DNA of 64,000 nucleotides from Cellulomonas xylanilytica. Lineage in GTDB: Bacteria; Actinomycetota; Actinomycetes; Actinomycetales; Cellulomonadaceae. Below, one piece after another: positions 21,761-30,229 of the stretch (positions are counted from its first letter, which is position 1; each line of letters begins with the position of its first letter). Location: positions 220,093 to 284,092 of the forward strand of contig NZ_BJUB01000007.1 in NCBI RefSeq assembly GCF_007989805.1, given 5' to 3'. Position numbers and translations under genes: made by a program. The notes under the pieces are model-generated. The model had not been told where the DNA came from. It searched no databases and saw nothing but the letters and a program-made list of their open reading frames with translations.

Positions 21761-24166
21761 GTGCGTTCAGCCCTGCCCCTGGCGCTCGTCCTCCTGGGAA
21801 TGGCCGCCGCGCCTCCCGCGGCCGCGGCCGACGGTCCCGAGCTGATCCCGAACGGGTCGTTCGACGCCGCGGCAGCGCCATGGTGGACGACGCCGGACAT
21901 GGTCGCGGACACCTCGTCGGGAAGCCTCTGCGTGGACGTGCCGGGCGGGTCGGCGAGCGCGTGGTCGTCGATCGTCGGGGTCGACGGCGTGCCGCTGGTC
22001 AAGGGCGAGACGTACCGGTTCGGCTTCACGGTGAGCGGGACCGCCGAGGTGCCCATCCGTGCGCTCGTGCAGATGAACACCGAGCCGTGGACGTCGACCT
22101 CCGAGGTCGGCCCGATCATGCAGGCGGAGCCGAAGCCCTACGAGGTCGGGTTCACCTCGACGATGGACTGGCCAGCGGGGCAGGTCGTGTTCCAGGTGGG
22201 CGGGGCACCGGACGACTGGCGGTTCTGCGTCGACGACGTGTCGGTCCACACCGGCGAGCTGCCTGCCCCGTTCGAGCAGGAGACGGCGACGCGCGTCCGC
22301 GTGAACCAGCTGGGCTACCTGCCGACCGGGCCCAAGCGGGCGTCGCTGGTGACGGAGGAGACGGACGCGCTGCCGTGGCAGCTGCTCGACGCCTCCGGCG
22401 AGGAGGTCGCGACGGGCGCGACGACCCCGCGCGGCGAGGACCGCACCGCGGAGGAGAACGTGCACCTCATCGACTTCTCCGACGAGGACGTCACCGGCAC
22501 GGGGTTCACGCTCATCGCGGACGGCGAGACCAGCCACCCGTTCGCGATCGACGCCGACCTGTACGCGGACCTCACCACGGACGCGCTCGGCTACTTCTAC
22601 CTGGCCCGGAGCGGGACCGAGATCGACGGCGACCTCGTCGGCGACGAGTACGCACGGCCCGCCGGGCACCTGGACGTCGCACCCAACACCGGCGACACGG
22701 CGGTCGGCTGCCAGGCGCCGCGGCCCTGGTACGCGGGCTGGACCTGCGACGGCACCTTCGACGTGCGCGGCGGCTGGTACGACGCGGGCGACCACGGCAA
22801 GTACGTGGTCAACGGCGGCATCGCGGTGCACCAGGTGCTCGACACGTGGGAGCGCGCGCTGGTCGCGCAGGGCCGGGAGGCGGCCGAGGCGGGTCCGCTC
22901 GCCGACGGCACCGCGTCGATCCCGGAGGCGGGCAACGGCGTGCCGGACGTGCTGGACGAGGCCCGCTGGCAGCTCGAGTGGATGCAGCGGATGCAGGTGC
23001 CGGACGGCGAGCAGTACGCCGGCCTGGTGTTCCACAAGGTGCAGGACGACGGCTGGACGGGTCTGCCGCTGGCACCCCACGAGGACGCGCAGGCGCGTCA
23101 GGTGCACCGGCCGTCGACCGCGGCGACGCTCAACCTCGCCGCGGTCGCGGCCAAGGGTGCCCGGCTGTGGGAGCCGTACGACGAGGAGTTCGCCGCGAGC
23201 CTGCTCGAGTCGGCGCGCGTGGCGTGGGCCGCGGCCGCGGAGACGCCCGACCTGTACGCCTCCGCGCTCGACGGCAACGAGGGCGGCGGTCCGTACGACG
23301 ACAAGGACGTGTCCGACGAGCACTACTGGGCGGCCGCCGAGCTGTACCTGACGACGGGCGACGACGAGTTCGCCGACGCCGTCGCCGCGTCCCCGGTGCA
23401 CACGGCGGACCTGCAAGGAGCAGTCGCGTTCGACTGGCAGCGCACGGCGGCCCTCGGCCGGATGGACCTCGCGCTGGTGCCCAGCGAGCTGCCCGACCGC
23501 GAGGCCGTCCGCGACTCGGTGGTGACGCTCGCCGACTTCGCGCTCTACCAGCAGGGCAAGGCGTTCTTCGGGCAGCCGTACCAGCCGTCCGACGCCCGGT
23601 TCGAGTGGGGCTCCAACGGGATCATCCTCAACAACGCGGTGACGCTGGCGGCCGCCGCGGACCTCACCGGGGACCCTGCGTACCGGACGGCCGCGCTGGA
23701 GAGCCTGGACTACGTGCTCGGCCGCAACGCGCTCGACCAGTCCTACGTCACCGGCTACGGCACCCAGTTCTCGCAGAACCAGCACCACCGGACGTTCGCC
23801 GCGCAGCTGGACCCGACCCTCCCGCACCCGCCGGCGGGCACCCTGTCGGGCGGTCCCAACAGCTCGATCCAGGACCCGGTGGCCGCGCAGACGTGGCCGC
23901 AGGGGTGCGTCGCGCAGCGGTGCTACCTGGACAACATCCAGTCCTGGTCCACCAACGAGATGACGATCAACTGGAACTCGTCGCTGACGTGGATGGCGGC
24001 CTGGGCGTCCTCCGACGAGGTCGCCGACAGCGGCGCGACGTTCGTGGGCACCTCCTACGGGGTCGAGCAGCCGACGCTCGTCTGGGTCGTGGCGGCCGCG
24101 GGTGTCCTGGTCGCCGGGCTGCTCGCCGTGCTGCTGGTGCTGCGCCGTCGCAGGAGGAGGTCCTGA
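21761..24166 (+). CDS. GH9 endoglucanase, membrane-anchored, with N-terminal CBM4-type module
   Basis: 801 aa, secreted cellulase. In order: signal peptide (1-22); a CBM4-like cellulose-binding module (about 24-165, opening ELIPNGSFDAAAAPWW); an Ig-like CelD_N module (about 180-270, RVRVNQLGYLPTGPKRA); a GH9 catalytic domain (about 275-760) with GGWYDAGDHGKYV near 336, which holds the catalytic-base aspartates, and NEMTINWNSSL near 730, which holds the acid glutamate. A membrane span (about 774-795) ends in RRRRRRS, so it stays on the cell, unlike free GH9 enzymes such as CenC. GTG 21761 follows AGGAG. Its TGATG stop overlaps the next start, coupling it to the ABC genes. Confidence 0.93.
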   Translation: MRSALPLALVLLGMAAAPPAAAADGPELIPNGSFDAAAAPWWTTPDMVADTSSGSLCVDVPGGSASAWSSIVGVDGVPLVKGETYRFGFTVSGTAEVPIRALVQMNTEPWTSTSEVGPIMQAEPKPYEVGFTSTMDWPAGQVVFQVGGAPDDWRFCVDDVSVHTGELPAPFEQETATRVRVNQLGYLPTGPKRASLVTEETDALPWQLLDASGEEVATGATTPRGEDRTAEENVHLIDFSDEDVTGTGFTLIADGETSHPFAIDADLYADLTTDALGYFYLARSGTEIDGDLVGDEYARPAGHLDVAPNTGDTAVGCQAPRPWYAGWTCDGTFDVRGGWYDAGDHGKYVVNGGIAVHQVLDTWERALVAQGREAAEAGPLADGTASIPEAGNGVPDVLDEARWQLEWMQRMQVPDGEQYAGLVFHKVQDDGWTGLPLAPHEDAQARQVHRPSTAATLNLAAVAAKGARLWEPYDEEFAASLLESARVAWAAAAETPDLYASALDGNEGGGPYDDKDVSDEHYWAAAELYLTTGDDEFADAVAASPVHTADLQGAVAFDWQRTAALGRMDLALVPSELPDREAVRDSVVTLADFALYQQGKAFFGQPYQPSDARFEWGSNGIILNNAVTLAAAADLTGDPAYRTAALESLDYVLGRNALDQSYVTGYGTQFSQNQHHRTFAAQLDPTLPHPPAGTLSGGPNSSIQDPVAAQTWPQGCVAQRCYLDNIQSWSTNEMTINWNSSLTWMAAWASSDEVADSGATFVGTSYGVEQPTLVWVVAAAGVLVAGLLAVLLVLRRRRRRS

Positions 24167-26049
24167 TGCTCCGGTCCTGGTACCGGTCCGCGGTCGTGCC
24201 GCGGTTCGTCATCGCTCGCCTGCTGCCGACGGCCGGCGGCGGGCTGGTGGCCGCCCTGCTGCTGCTCGACGTCGTGCTCGGCCTGCTGCCCGTCGCGTTC
24301 GTGCTGGCCACCAGCGTGGTGGTCGGGCAGGTGCCCGCGGCGGTCGACGGCGGCACCGGCTCGGCGGCGTGGGGCGCGCTCGTCCGCACGTTCGTGCTGG
24401 CCGCGGTCCTCTTCCTCGCGCGCCAGGTGCTCGCGCCCCTGCAGACCGCGCTCGGCGTCCGCATGCAGCGCCGGATCGACGGTGCCCTGCGGGACCGGGC
24501 GCTGCGGATCGCGCTGCGGTCGACCAGCATCGCGCCGATGGAGGACCAGGCCACCCTGGAGGCCCTGACGGAGGCGACCCGCGAGTTCGAGGCCGACTTC
24601 CGCAGCCCCGGTGCGTCGGCCGCGGGGCTGCTGGCGCTCGTCGCGCGGTACGTGCAGCTCGTGGGGTTCGCCGCGGTGATCGGCGTGGTCGTGTCGTGGC
24701 CGGCGGCGGCGGCGATCCTCGTCGCGACGCTCGTGTTCCGCTACGGGCAGCGCGGCGGGCTGCGCCGGTACTCGCAGGTGTGGAAGGAGGTCGTCGGCTT
24801 CCGGCGCCGGTCGGTGTACCTGCGCGAGGTGGCGATGGGCCCCGAGGCTGCCAAGGAGATGCGGGTCTTCGGGCTCGCCGGCTGGTTCTCCGACGAGTAC
24901 ACGGACGCGACCCAGCACATGCTCGACCCCGTGGCCGCGCGCCGGCGCCAGCTCTACCTGGTGCCGTACCTCGTCTACACCGCGGTCGGGCTGGTGATCA
25001 GCGCGGGCGTGCTGGTGTCCATCGCCCGGTCCGCGTCGGCGGGGGAGATCACGCTGACCGCGCTCGCGCTCGGCATCCAGTCGGTCGTCGCCGCGATCGC
25101 GCTCGGCGAGTACTACCCGGAGTCGGACGTGCAGACGCAGTACGGGATGCAGGCCGTCGCGGCGCTCGCCGAGTTCGAGGACCGGATGGCGGCGGCCGAG
25201 GCCCGGCTCCCGCAGACCGGTCCCGGTCTTCCCGTGCCGCCGGACGCTCCGTCGAGCGGCCTGCGGTTCGACGACGTGCACTTCACCTACCCCGGCAGCA
25301 GCCGTCCCGTGCTCGACGGCCTGGACCTGGAGCTGCCCGCGGGGCTGTGCACGGCGATCGTCGGCGTGAACGGCGCGGGCAAGACGACGCTGGTCAAGCT
25401 CCTCACGCGCCTGCACGAGCCCACGTCCGGCCGCCTCACGGTGGACGGCACCGACCTCGCCGCCCTCGACGTCGCCGCCTGGCGCCGCCAGGTCAGCGTC
25501 GTGTTCCAGGACTTCGTCCGGTACGAGCTGTCCGCCGCGGACAACATCGCGGTCGGGGCGGTGCACGTGCCGCGGGACCCGGCGGTCCTGCGCGGCGCCG
25601 CCGAGCGCGCCGGCATCGCCGAGGCCGTCGACGCGCTGCCGGCCGGGTTCGCCACGACCCTGTCCCGCGCGTACGAGGGCGGCGCGGACCTGTCCGGCGG
25701 GCAGTGGCAGCGGATCGCCATCGCGCGGTCCCTGTACGCGCTCGACGCGGGCGCACGCCTGCTGGTGCTGGACGAACCCACGTCCGCGCTCGACGTCCGG
25801 GCGGAGGCCGACTTCTTCGACCGGTTCGTGGAGCTCACGCGCGGGGTCACGTCGGTCCTGATCTCGCACCGGTTCTCCAGCGTGCGACGCGCGGACCGGA
25901 TCGTCGTCATCGACGCCGGGCGGGTGGTCGAGCAGGGCACGCACGACGAGCTCGTCGTCGCCGACGGGCACTACGCGCGGCTCTTCCGGCTGCAGGCCGA
26001 GCGGTTCGCCGCCGGTCTGGACGCCGACGGGAACGAGGTGGAGTCATGA
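24166..26049 (+). CDS. ABC exporter half-transporter (TMD-NBD), first of a pair
   Basis: 627 aa. The membrane domain with about six spans (20-330) is followed by an ATPase domain (about 360-600). Walker A GVNGAGKTTLV begins near residue 400, the signature LSGGQWQR is near 509 and Walker B LLVLDEPTSALD near 531. All residues needed for ATP hydrolysis are present. It overlaps both the cellulase gene (ATG within TGATG) and the next ABC gene (ATGA), and so is translated with both. With the next protein it should form a heterodimeric exporter; the cargo is unknown. Confidence 0.92.
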   Translation: MLRSWYRSAVVPRFVIARLLPTAGGGLVAALLLLDVVLGLLPVAFVLATSVVVGQVPAAVDGGTGSAAWGALVRTFVLAAVLFLARQVLAPLQTALGVRMQRRIDGALRDRALRIALRSTSIAPMEDQATLEALTEATREFEADFRSPGASAAGLLALVARYVQLVGFAAVIGVVVSWPAAAAILVATLVFRYGQRGGLRRYSQVWKEVVGFRRRSVYLREVAMGPEAAKEMRVFGLAGWFSDEYTDATQHMLDPVAARRRQLYLVPYLVYTAVGLVISAGVLVSIARSASAGEITLTALALGIQSVVAAIALGEYYPESDVQTQYGMQAVAALAEFEDRMAAAEARLPQTGPGLPVPPDAPSSGLRFDDVHFTYPGSSRPVLDGLDLELPAGLCTAIVGVNGAGKTTLVKLLTRLHEPTSGRLTVDGTDLAALDVAAWRRQVSVVFQDFVRYELSAADNIAVGAVHVPRDPAVLRGAAERAGIAEAVDALPAGFATTLSRAYEGGADLSGGQWQRIAIARSLYALDAGARLLVLDEPTSALDVRAEADFFDRFVELTRGVTSVLISHRFSSVRRADRIVVIDAGRVVEQGTHDELVVADGHYARLFRLQAERFAAGLDADGNEVES

Positions 26050-27833
26050 GGCAGACCCTGTCCGGGAGCTGGGCGCTGTTCCGGCTGGCGGGGAGCATCA
26101 GCCCCAGCAAGCTCACGCTGTCCGCGGTGCTGATGGTGCTGCAGTCGGTGGCGCTGCCGCTGGCCGCCCCCGCGCTCGCGGTGCTGACCGACGCGGCCGT
26201 CGCCGGGGACGCGCGGCGGGCGTCGACCGCCGCCGTGCTCGTCGCGGTGCTCGTGGTGGCCGCCCTGACCGCGGGGCACTTCGCGCACATCTTCTACTTC
26301 GAGCTGGGCGACGCGGCGGTCATGCGCCTGGAGCGCGACCTCATCTCGCTCTCGCACGACTCGCCCGGCATCGAGCACCACGAGCGCCCGGAGTACGCCG
26401 ACCGCCTGCAGGTGCTGCGCACCGAGCTGAACCGGTCCGGCTGGGGGTCGATGCAGGCGCTGCTCTCCGCCGTCGGGCTGGGCGTCGCGCTGGTCATCAC
26501 GGGCGTCCTGCTCGCCGAGCTCAACCCGTGGCTGCTGCTCCTGCCGCTCGCCGCGCTGCCGCCGCTGGTCCTCGGCCGGCGCGCGGAGAACGTCCTCGGC
26601 GAGGCCCGCGCGGCCGCCGCTGCGGACAACCGGCGCGCCCGGCACCTGTTCGTCCTGTCGCTGGACGCCGCGGCGGCCAAGGAGCTGCGCACGTGCGGGC
26701 TCGGCGAGGAGGTCCGGGGCCGCCTGCGCACGTCGTGGGAGGCGGCGACCGCGATCCTGTGGGCGGGCGAGGTCCGCGCCGACGCCCTGCGCGCAGCCGG
26801 ACAGCTCGCGTTCGCGGTCGCGTACGTGGCGGCGACCCTCGTGGTGCTGCGGGACGCGGTCGCCGGGCAGCGCACGGTCGGCGACGTGGTGCTGGTGATC
26901 ACGCTCGCGTCGCAGGTGAACCAGCAGGTCACGGCTGCGGTCACCATCCTCCAGCAGCTCCAGCGGGCGGCCCGGAGCATGACGGACCTCGCGTGGATGC
27001 GGTCGCTGGTGCAGGCGCAGACGGTGCACGGCGCGCAGGTGCCGGCCCCCGACGTCCTGCGCGACGGCATCCGGTTCGACGGCGTCTCGTTCGCCTACCC
27101 GGGCACCGACGCCCCCGTGCTGGAGGCGGTCGACCTGGTGCTGCCCGCCGGCACCAGCGTCGCGATCGTCGGCGAGAACGGCGCGGGCAAGACCACGCTG
27201 GTCAAGCTCCTGTGCCGGTTCTACGCGCCGACGACGGGCACCATCACGGTAGACGGCGTCGACCTGCACGACCTCGACCCCGTCGGGTGGCGCGACCGCA
27301 CCGCGGCGGGCTTCCAGGACTTCTGCCGGTTCGAGCTGCTCGCGCGCCAGAACGTCGGTGTCGGGGACCTGCCGCGGATCGAGTCCGACGAGGCGGTGCT
27401 CGGCGCCCTGGACCGCGCGCACTCCTCCGACGTGCTGACCCGTCTGGAGGAGGGGCTGGACACCCAGCTGGGCACCAGCCACGCCGACGGCGCCCAGCTC
27501 TCCGGCGGGCAGTGGCAGAAGCTGGCGCTCGGCCGGGCGATGATGCGCGAGCAGCCCTTGCTGGTGGTCCTCGACGAGCCGACGTCGGCCCTCGACGCAC
27601 AGGCCGAGCACGACCTGTACGAGCGGTACGCGGCCCACGCGAAGGCCGTCGGCGCGACGACGGGCGCGGTGACCGTGCTGGTCTCGCACCGGTTCTCGAC
27701 CGTCCGGATGGCCGACCTCATCCTCGTCGTGGCCGACCACCGCATCGTCGAGGCGGGCTCGCACGAGGAGCTGGTGGCGCAGGGCGGGCTGTACGCCGAG
27801 CTGTTCGGGATCCAGGCCGCGGCGTACCTCTGA
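26046..27833 (+). CDS. ABC exporter half-transporter (TMD-NBD), second of a pair
   Basis: 595 aa with the same layout as its neighbour: membrane domain to about 320 and ATPase domain from about 345. Walker A GENGAGKTTLV begins near 376, the signature LSGGQWQK is near 484 and Walker B VVLDEPTSALD near 505. The two half-transporters are only moderately alike, as expected of a heterodimer. The start ATG overlaps the preceding stop. It ends the three-gene cellulase-ABC-ABC operon; 89 nt separate it from the protease gene. Confidence 0.92.
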   Translation: MRQTLSGSWALFRLAGSISPSKLTLSAVLMVLQSVALPLAAPALAVLTDAAVAGDARRASTAAVLVAVLVVAALTAGHFAHIFYFELGDAAVMRLERDLISLSHDSPGIEHHERPEYADRLQVLRTELNRSGWGSMQALLSAVGLGVALVITGVLLAELNPWLLLLPLAALPPLVLGRRAENVLGEARAAAAADNRRARHLFVLSLDAAAAKELRTCGLGEEVRGRLRTSWEAATAILWAGEVRADALRAAGQLAFAVAYVAATLVVLRDAVAGQRTVGDVVLVITLASQVNQQVTAAVTILQQLQRAARSMTDLAWMRSLVQAQTVHGAQVPAPDVLRDGIRFDGVSFAYPGTDAPVLEAVDLVLPAGTSVAIVGENGAGKTTLVKLLCRFYAPTTGTITVDGVDLHDLDPVGWRDRTAAGFQDFCRFELLARQNVGVGDLPRIESDEAVLGALDRAHSSDVLTRLEEGLDTQLGTSHADGAQLSGGQWQKLALGRAMMREQPLLVVLDEPTSALDAQAEHDLYERYAAHAKAVGATTGAVTVLVSHRFSTVRMADLILVVADHRIVEAGSHEELVAQGGLYAELFGIQAAAYL

Positions 27834-27922
27834 GGTTCCCCGTTCGCCTGCGGATGTCGGTGGCGGACGGCAGACTGGCGGCGCTCCGGGAGGTACCGGA
27901 CGATATGACCAGGGGGAACTAC

Positions 27923-28924
27923 ATGGACCACGGCACGGCACGCGAGACCAAGGCGCAGGCGGTCGACTACGCACGAGAGCTGTCCGAGCGGGTGGTCCGG
28001 CCGTCCGACGTCGCCGACGGCGGGCCCGCGCTCGCCATCGGCCTCGCGCCCCAGCCCGACGGGTCCTACGCGCTCGCGGTCCGGTACCGCCTCGGCCTGC
28101 CGTCCGTCCGGCGCATCGCACGCAAGGTGGTCCAGGAGGTCGGGCTGGACGCGGACGTCCGGCGCACGGGCCGGATAAGGACTCTCGCGGTCGGCGACGA
28201 CCCGTCGAAGGTCCGCCCCCGCCCACCGGTGATCACCGCTCGTGCGCTGGGCGAGACCGGCCGCACGCGCCCGCTGCGCCCGGGCATCTCCATCGCCCAC
28301 GTCGACGTCACCGCCGGCACCCTGGGCGCGTTCGTCCACAAGGACGGGGTGGTCCACGCGCTGTCCAACTACCACGTGCTGTCCGGGTCGCCGCAGGCGA
28401 GGGTCGGTGACGTGATCGTGCAGCCCGGCCCGGCCGACGGCGGACAGGCTCCCCGGGACCGCGTCGGGACGCTGGCCGCGCGGATCGACCTGAGCGCCGA
28501 GCGGGACGCCACGGTGGACTGCGCCATCGCCCTGCTGGACGACCAGGAGGTGGACCCGGAGTACCCCGTCGGACGGATCACGACCACGGCGGTCGCCCTC
28601 GGCGGCGAGGAGGTGGCCAAGATCGGCCGCACCACCTCCGTCACGCGCGGACGCGTCACCGCGATCGAGCTGGACAACGTGGTCGTCGGCTACGGCGAGG
28701 AGCTCGGCGAGATCAGCTTCGACAACCAGATCGAGGTCGAGTCCACGGGGACGGGCCCCTTCTCCCGCGGCGGCGACTCCGGCTCGCTGGTGTACCGGGC
28801 GGACGGCGTGGCCCTCGGGCTGCTCTTTGCAGGGTCGGAGTCAGGAGGGGAGAATGGCTCGGGTTTGACATACATCAATCCGATCGATGCCGTTCTGGAC
28901 GCTCTAGGGGTCACACTGGTCTGA
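27923..28924 (+). CDS. trypsin-fold serine protease with N-terminal appended domain
   Basis: 333 aa. The N-terminal domain (about 1-90) has the pattern ALAIGLAPQPDGSYALAVRY and RTGRIRT. The protease fold (about 105-325) has catalytic H151 (SNYHVLS), D199 (TVDCAIALL) and S286 (GGDSGSLV). There is no signal peptide, so it may act inside the cell or leave by another path. ATG 27923 was chosen because AGGGGGAA lies 6 nt upstream; an ATG at 27905 is possible. The last 33 codons use many A/T-ending codons unlike the rest of the gene. The next gene encodes a free copy of an N-terminal-like domain. Confidence 0.85.
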   Translation: MDHGTARETKAQAVDYARELSERVVRPSDVADGGPALAIGLAPQPDGSYALAVRYRLGLPSVRRIARKVVQEVGLDADVRRTGRIRTLAVGDDPSKVRPRPPVITARALGETGRTRPLRPGISIAHVDVTAGTLGAFVHKDGVVHALSNYHVLSGSPQARVGDVIVQPGPADGGQAPRDRVGTLAARIDLSAERDATVDCAIALLDDQEVDPEYPVGRITTTAVALGGEEVAKIGRTTSVTRGRVTAIELDNVVVGYGEELGEISFDNQIEVESTGTGPFSRGGDSGSLVYRADGVALGLLFAGSESGGENGSGLTYINPIDAVLDALGVTLV

Positions 28925-28981
28925 CGACCGTGTGTCCAGCCGCCTCCCCGCGGCCGTCACGGTCGGCGGAAGGCGGGACAC

Positions 28982-29197
28982 ATGGCGGACCTCGAACAGG
29001 CCCGGGCAGCGAAAGAGCGCCTGCGAATGACCTTGAAGGGGCGCCCGGACGTGCGCGGGATCGGGATCGCGCGCGCCGCCGACGGGTACCAGCTCCAGGT
29101 GAACATGTCACGGGACCCCGGCTCCGACCTCCCCGGTGCGGTGGACGGCGTCGACGTCCGGGTGCGCGTGGTCGGCGCCATCCGCGCCAGCGCCTGA
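28982..29197 (+). CDS. mini-protein resembling the protease N-terminal domain
   Basis: 71 aa. Its pattern (VRGIGIARAADGYQLQV ... VDVRVRVVGAIRAS) parallels residues about 35-90 of the protease encoded 57 nt upstream (ALAIGLAPQPDGSYALAV ... ADVRRTGRIRT). It has a helical N-terminus (LEQARAAKERLRMTLKG) and no signal peptide. GCGGGA lies upstream of ATG 28982. It could act in trans as a folding helper or inhibitor of the protease; this is inference from the similarity and position. High third-position GC supports a real gene. Confidence 0.75.
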   Translation: MADLEQARAAKERLRMTLKGRPDVRGIGIARAADGYQLQVNMSRDPGSDLPGAVDGVDVRVRVVGAIRASA

Positions 29198-29385
29198 CCC
29201 ACTGCCCGAACGACCTGGGTCGTCGGGTGCTCTGACCTGCTGGGTCGCGCGCGGCGGTCTCGTCGTGCCGCTCGCGGGCGCTCCGGCGCGGCCGGGCCCG
29301 TGACGGTGCGGGACCCATTCGCGTGCGCGGTGACGGCGACCCAGGCGCGGTGCGGGACGGGCTCACCTGCGTGGGTGAGGAGAGT

Positions 29386-29400
29386 AGGCGCGCCTTACCT
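29386..29400. promoter_or_regulatory. DtxR/IdeR-like iron box upstream of heme oxygenase
   Basis: AGGCGCGCCTTACCT matches the 15-bp core AGGTWAGSCTWACCT at 12 positions, with the right half perfect. It lies 46 nt before the heme oxygenase start, where an iron-loaded repressor would block transcription. Confidence 0.45.
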
Positions 29401-29445
29401 CCTGGGCTACTGTTTCCTGACATTGCGTCAGCACCAAGGAGTCCC

Positions 29446-30087
29446 GTGACCGTCACCGCCGTCCAGGTCCCGCTCTCGTCAGCGCTGCGCGAGGGAACCC
29501 GGCACGAGCACGAGACGGCGGAGCGCTCCGGGTTCGTCGAGGAGCTGCTCTCCGGCCGGCTGGACCGCGCCGCGTACGCGGACCTGGCGGCCCAGCAGCT
29601 CGCCGTCTACACCGCGCTCGAGGCCGCCGGGTCCCGGCTGACGGACGACGGTGACCTCGTCTTCCACGAGCTCACCCGCGTGCCGGCGATCGAGCAGGAC
29701 CTCGCCTACCTCTACGGCGCCGACTGGAGCGCCCGGATCCGGATCCTGCCCGCCACGCAGGTCTACGTCGACCGGCTCGCGCAGGCCGCGGACTCGTTGC
29801 CCCGGTACGCCGCGCACGCCTACACGCGCTACCTCGGGGACCTGTCCGGCGGCCAGATCATCAAGCGGATGCTCCAGCGTCACTACGGCTTCACGTCCGA
29901 GGGCATCGCGTTCTACGACTTCCCCGAGATCCACAAGCTCAAGCCGTTCAAGGACGTCTACCGCGAGCGGCTCGACGCGCTGCCGCTCGACGCCCAGGCC
30001 CGCGCCGATGTCGTCGCGGAGGCGTGCCTCGCGTTCCGGCTCAACGCCGACGTCTTCGGTGAGCTCGGAGCGGCGCACGTCCGATGA
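29446..30087 (+). CDS. heme oxygenase (biliverdin-producing)
   Basis: 213 aa, cytoplasmic, opens heme to biliverdin, CO and ferrous iron. H22 in HEHETAERS aligns with the axial H20 of Corynebacterium diphtheriae HmuO (AHEKAEHS). The distal helix is YLGDLSGGQIIKRMLQRHYG (about 128-147), the family signature. Length is as for HmuO. GTG 29446 follows AAGGAG by 6 nt. A DtxR-like box upstream suggests expression under iron limitation. No heme uptake genes are adjacent within the window. Confidence 0.94.
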   Translation: MTVTAVQVPLSSALREGTRHEHETAERSGFVEELLSGRLDRAAYADLAAQQLAVYTALEAAGSRLTDDGDLVFHELTRVPAIEQDLAYLYGADWSARIRILPATQVYVDRLAQAADSLPRYAAHAYTRYLGDLSGGQIIKRMLQRHYGFTSEGIAFYDFPEIHKLKPFKDVYRERLDALPLDAQARADVVAEACLAFRLNADVFGELGAAHVR

Positions 30088-30133
30088 GCGTGGCGCCGCC
30101 GGCGCACGCCCCACGAGCGTGGCGCAGCCGGCG
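30086..30133. repeat. short direct repeat after heme oxygenase gene
   Basis: GAGCGTGGCGCCGCCGGCG (30086-30104) recurs with one change at 30115-30133. The function is not evident. Confidence 0.6.
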
Positions 30134-30145
30134 TCGGATCGGAGT

Positions 30146-30161
30146 GCGCAAGCGCTTCCGC
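30146..30161. promoter_or_regulatory. LacI-type palindrome upstream of the GGDEF gene
   Basis: The perfect core AAGCGCTT (30150-30157) in GCGCAAGCGCTTCCGC resembles LacI/GalR-family sites. It lies about 70 nt before the GGDEF start. No cognate regulator is adjacent. Confidence 0.25.
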
Positions 30162-30229
30162 TACGCCAGGACGGGTGATCTCATGGACCTCTCATCCGTC
30201 TGCGTCGCTCCATGTGGGATCGAGGGTCG

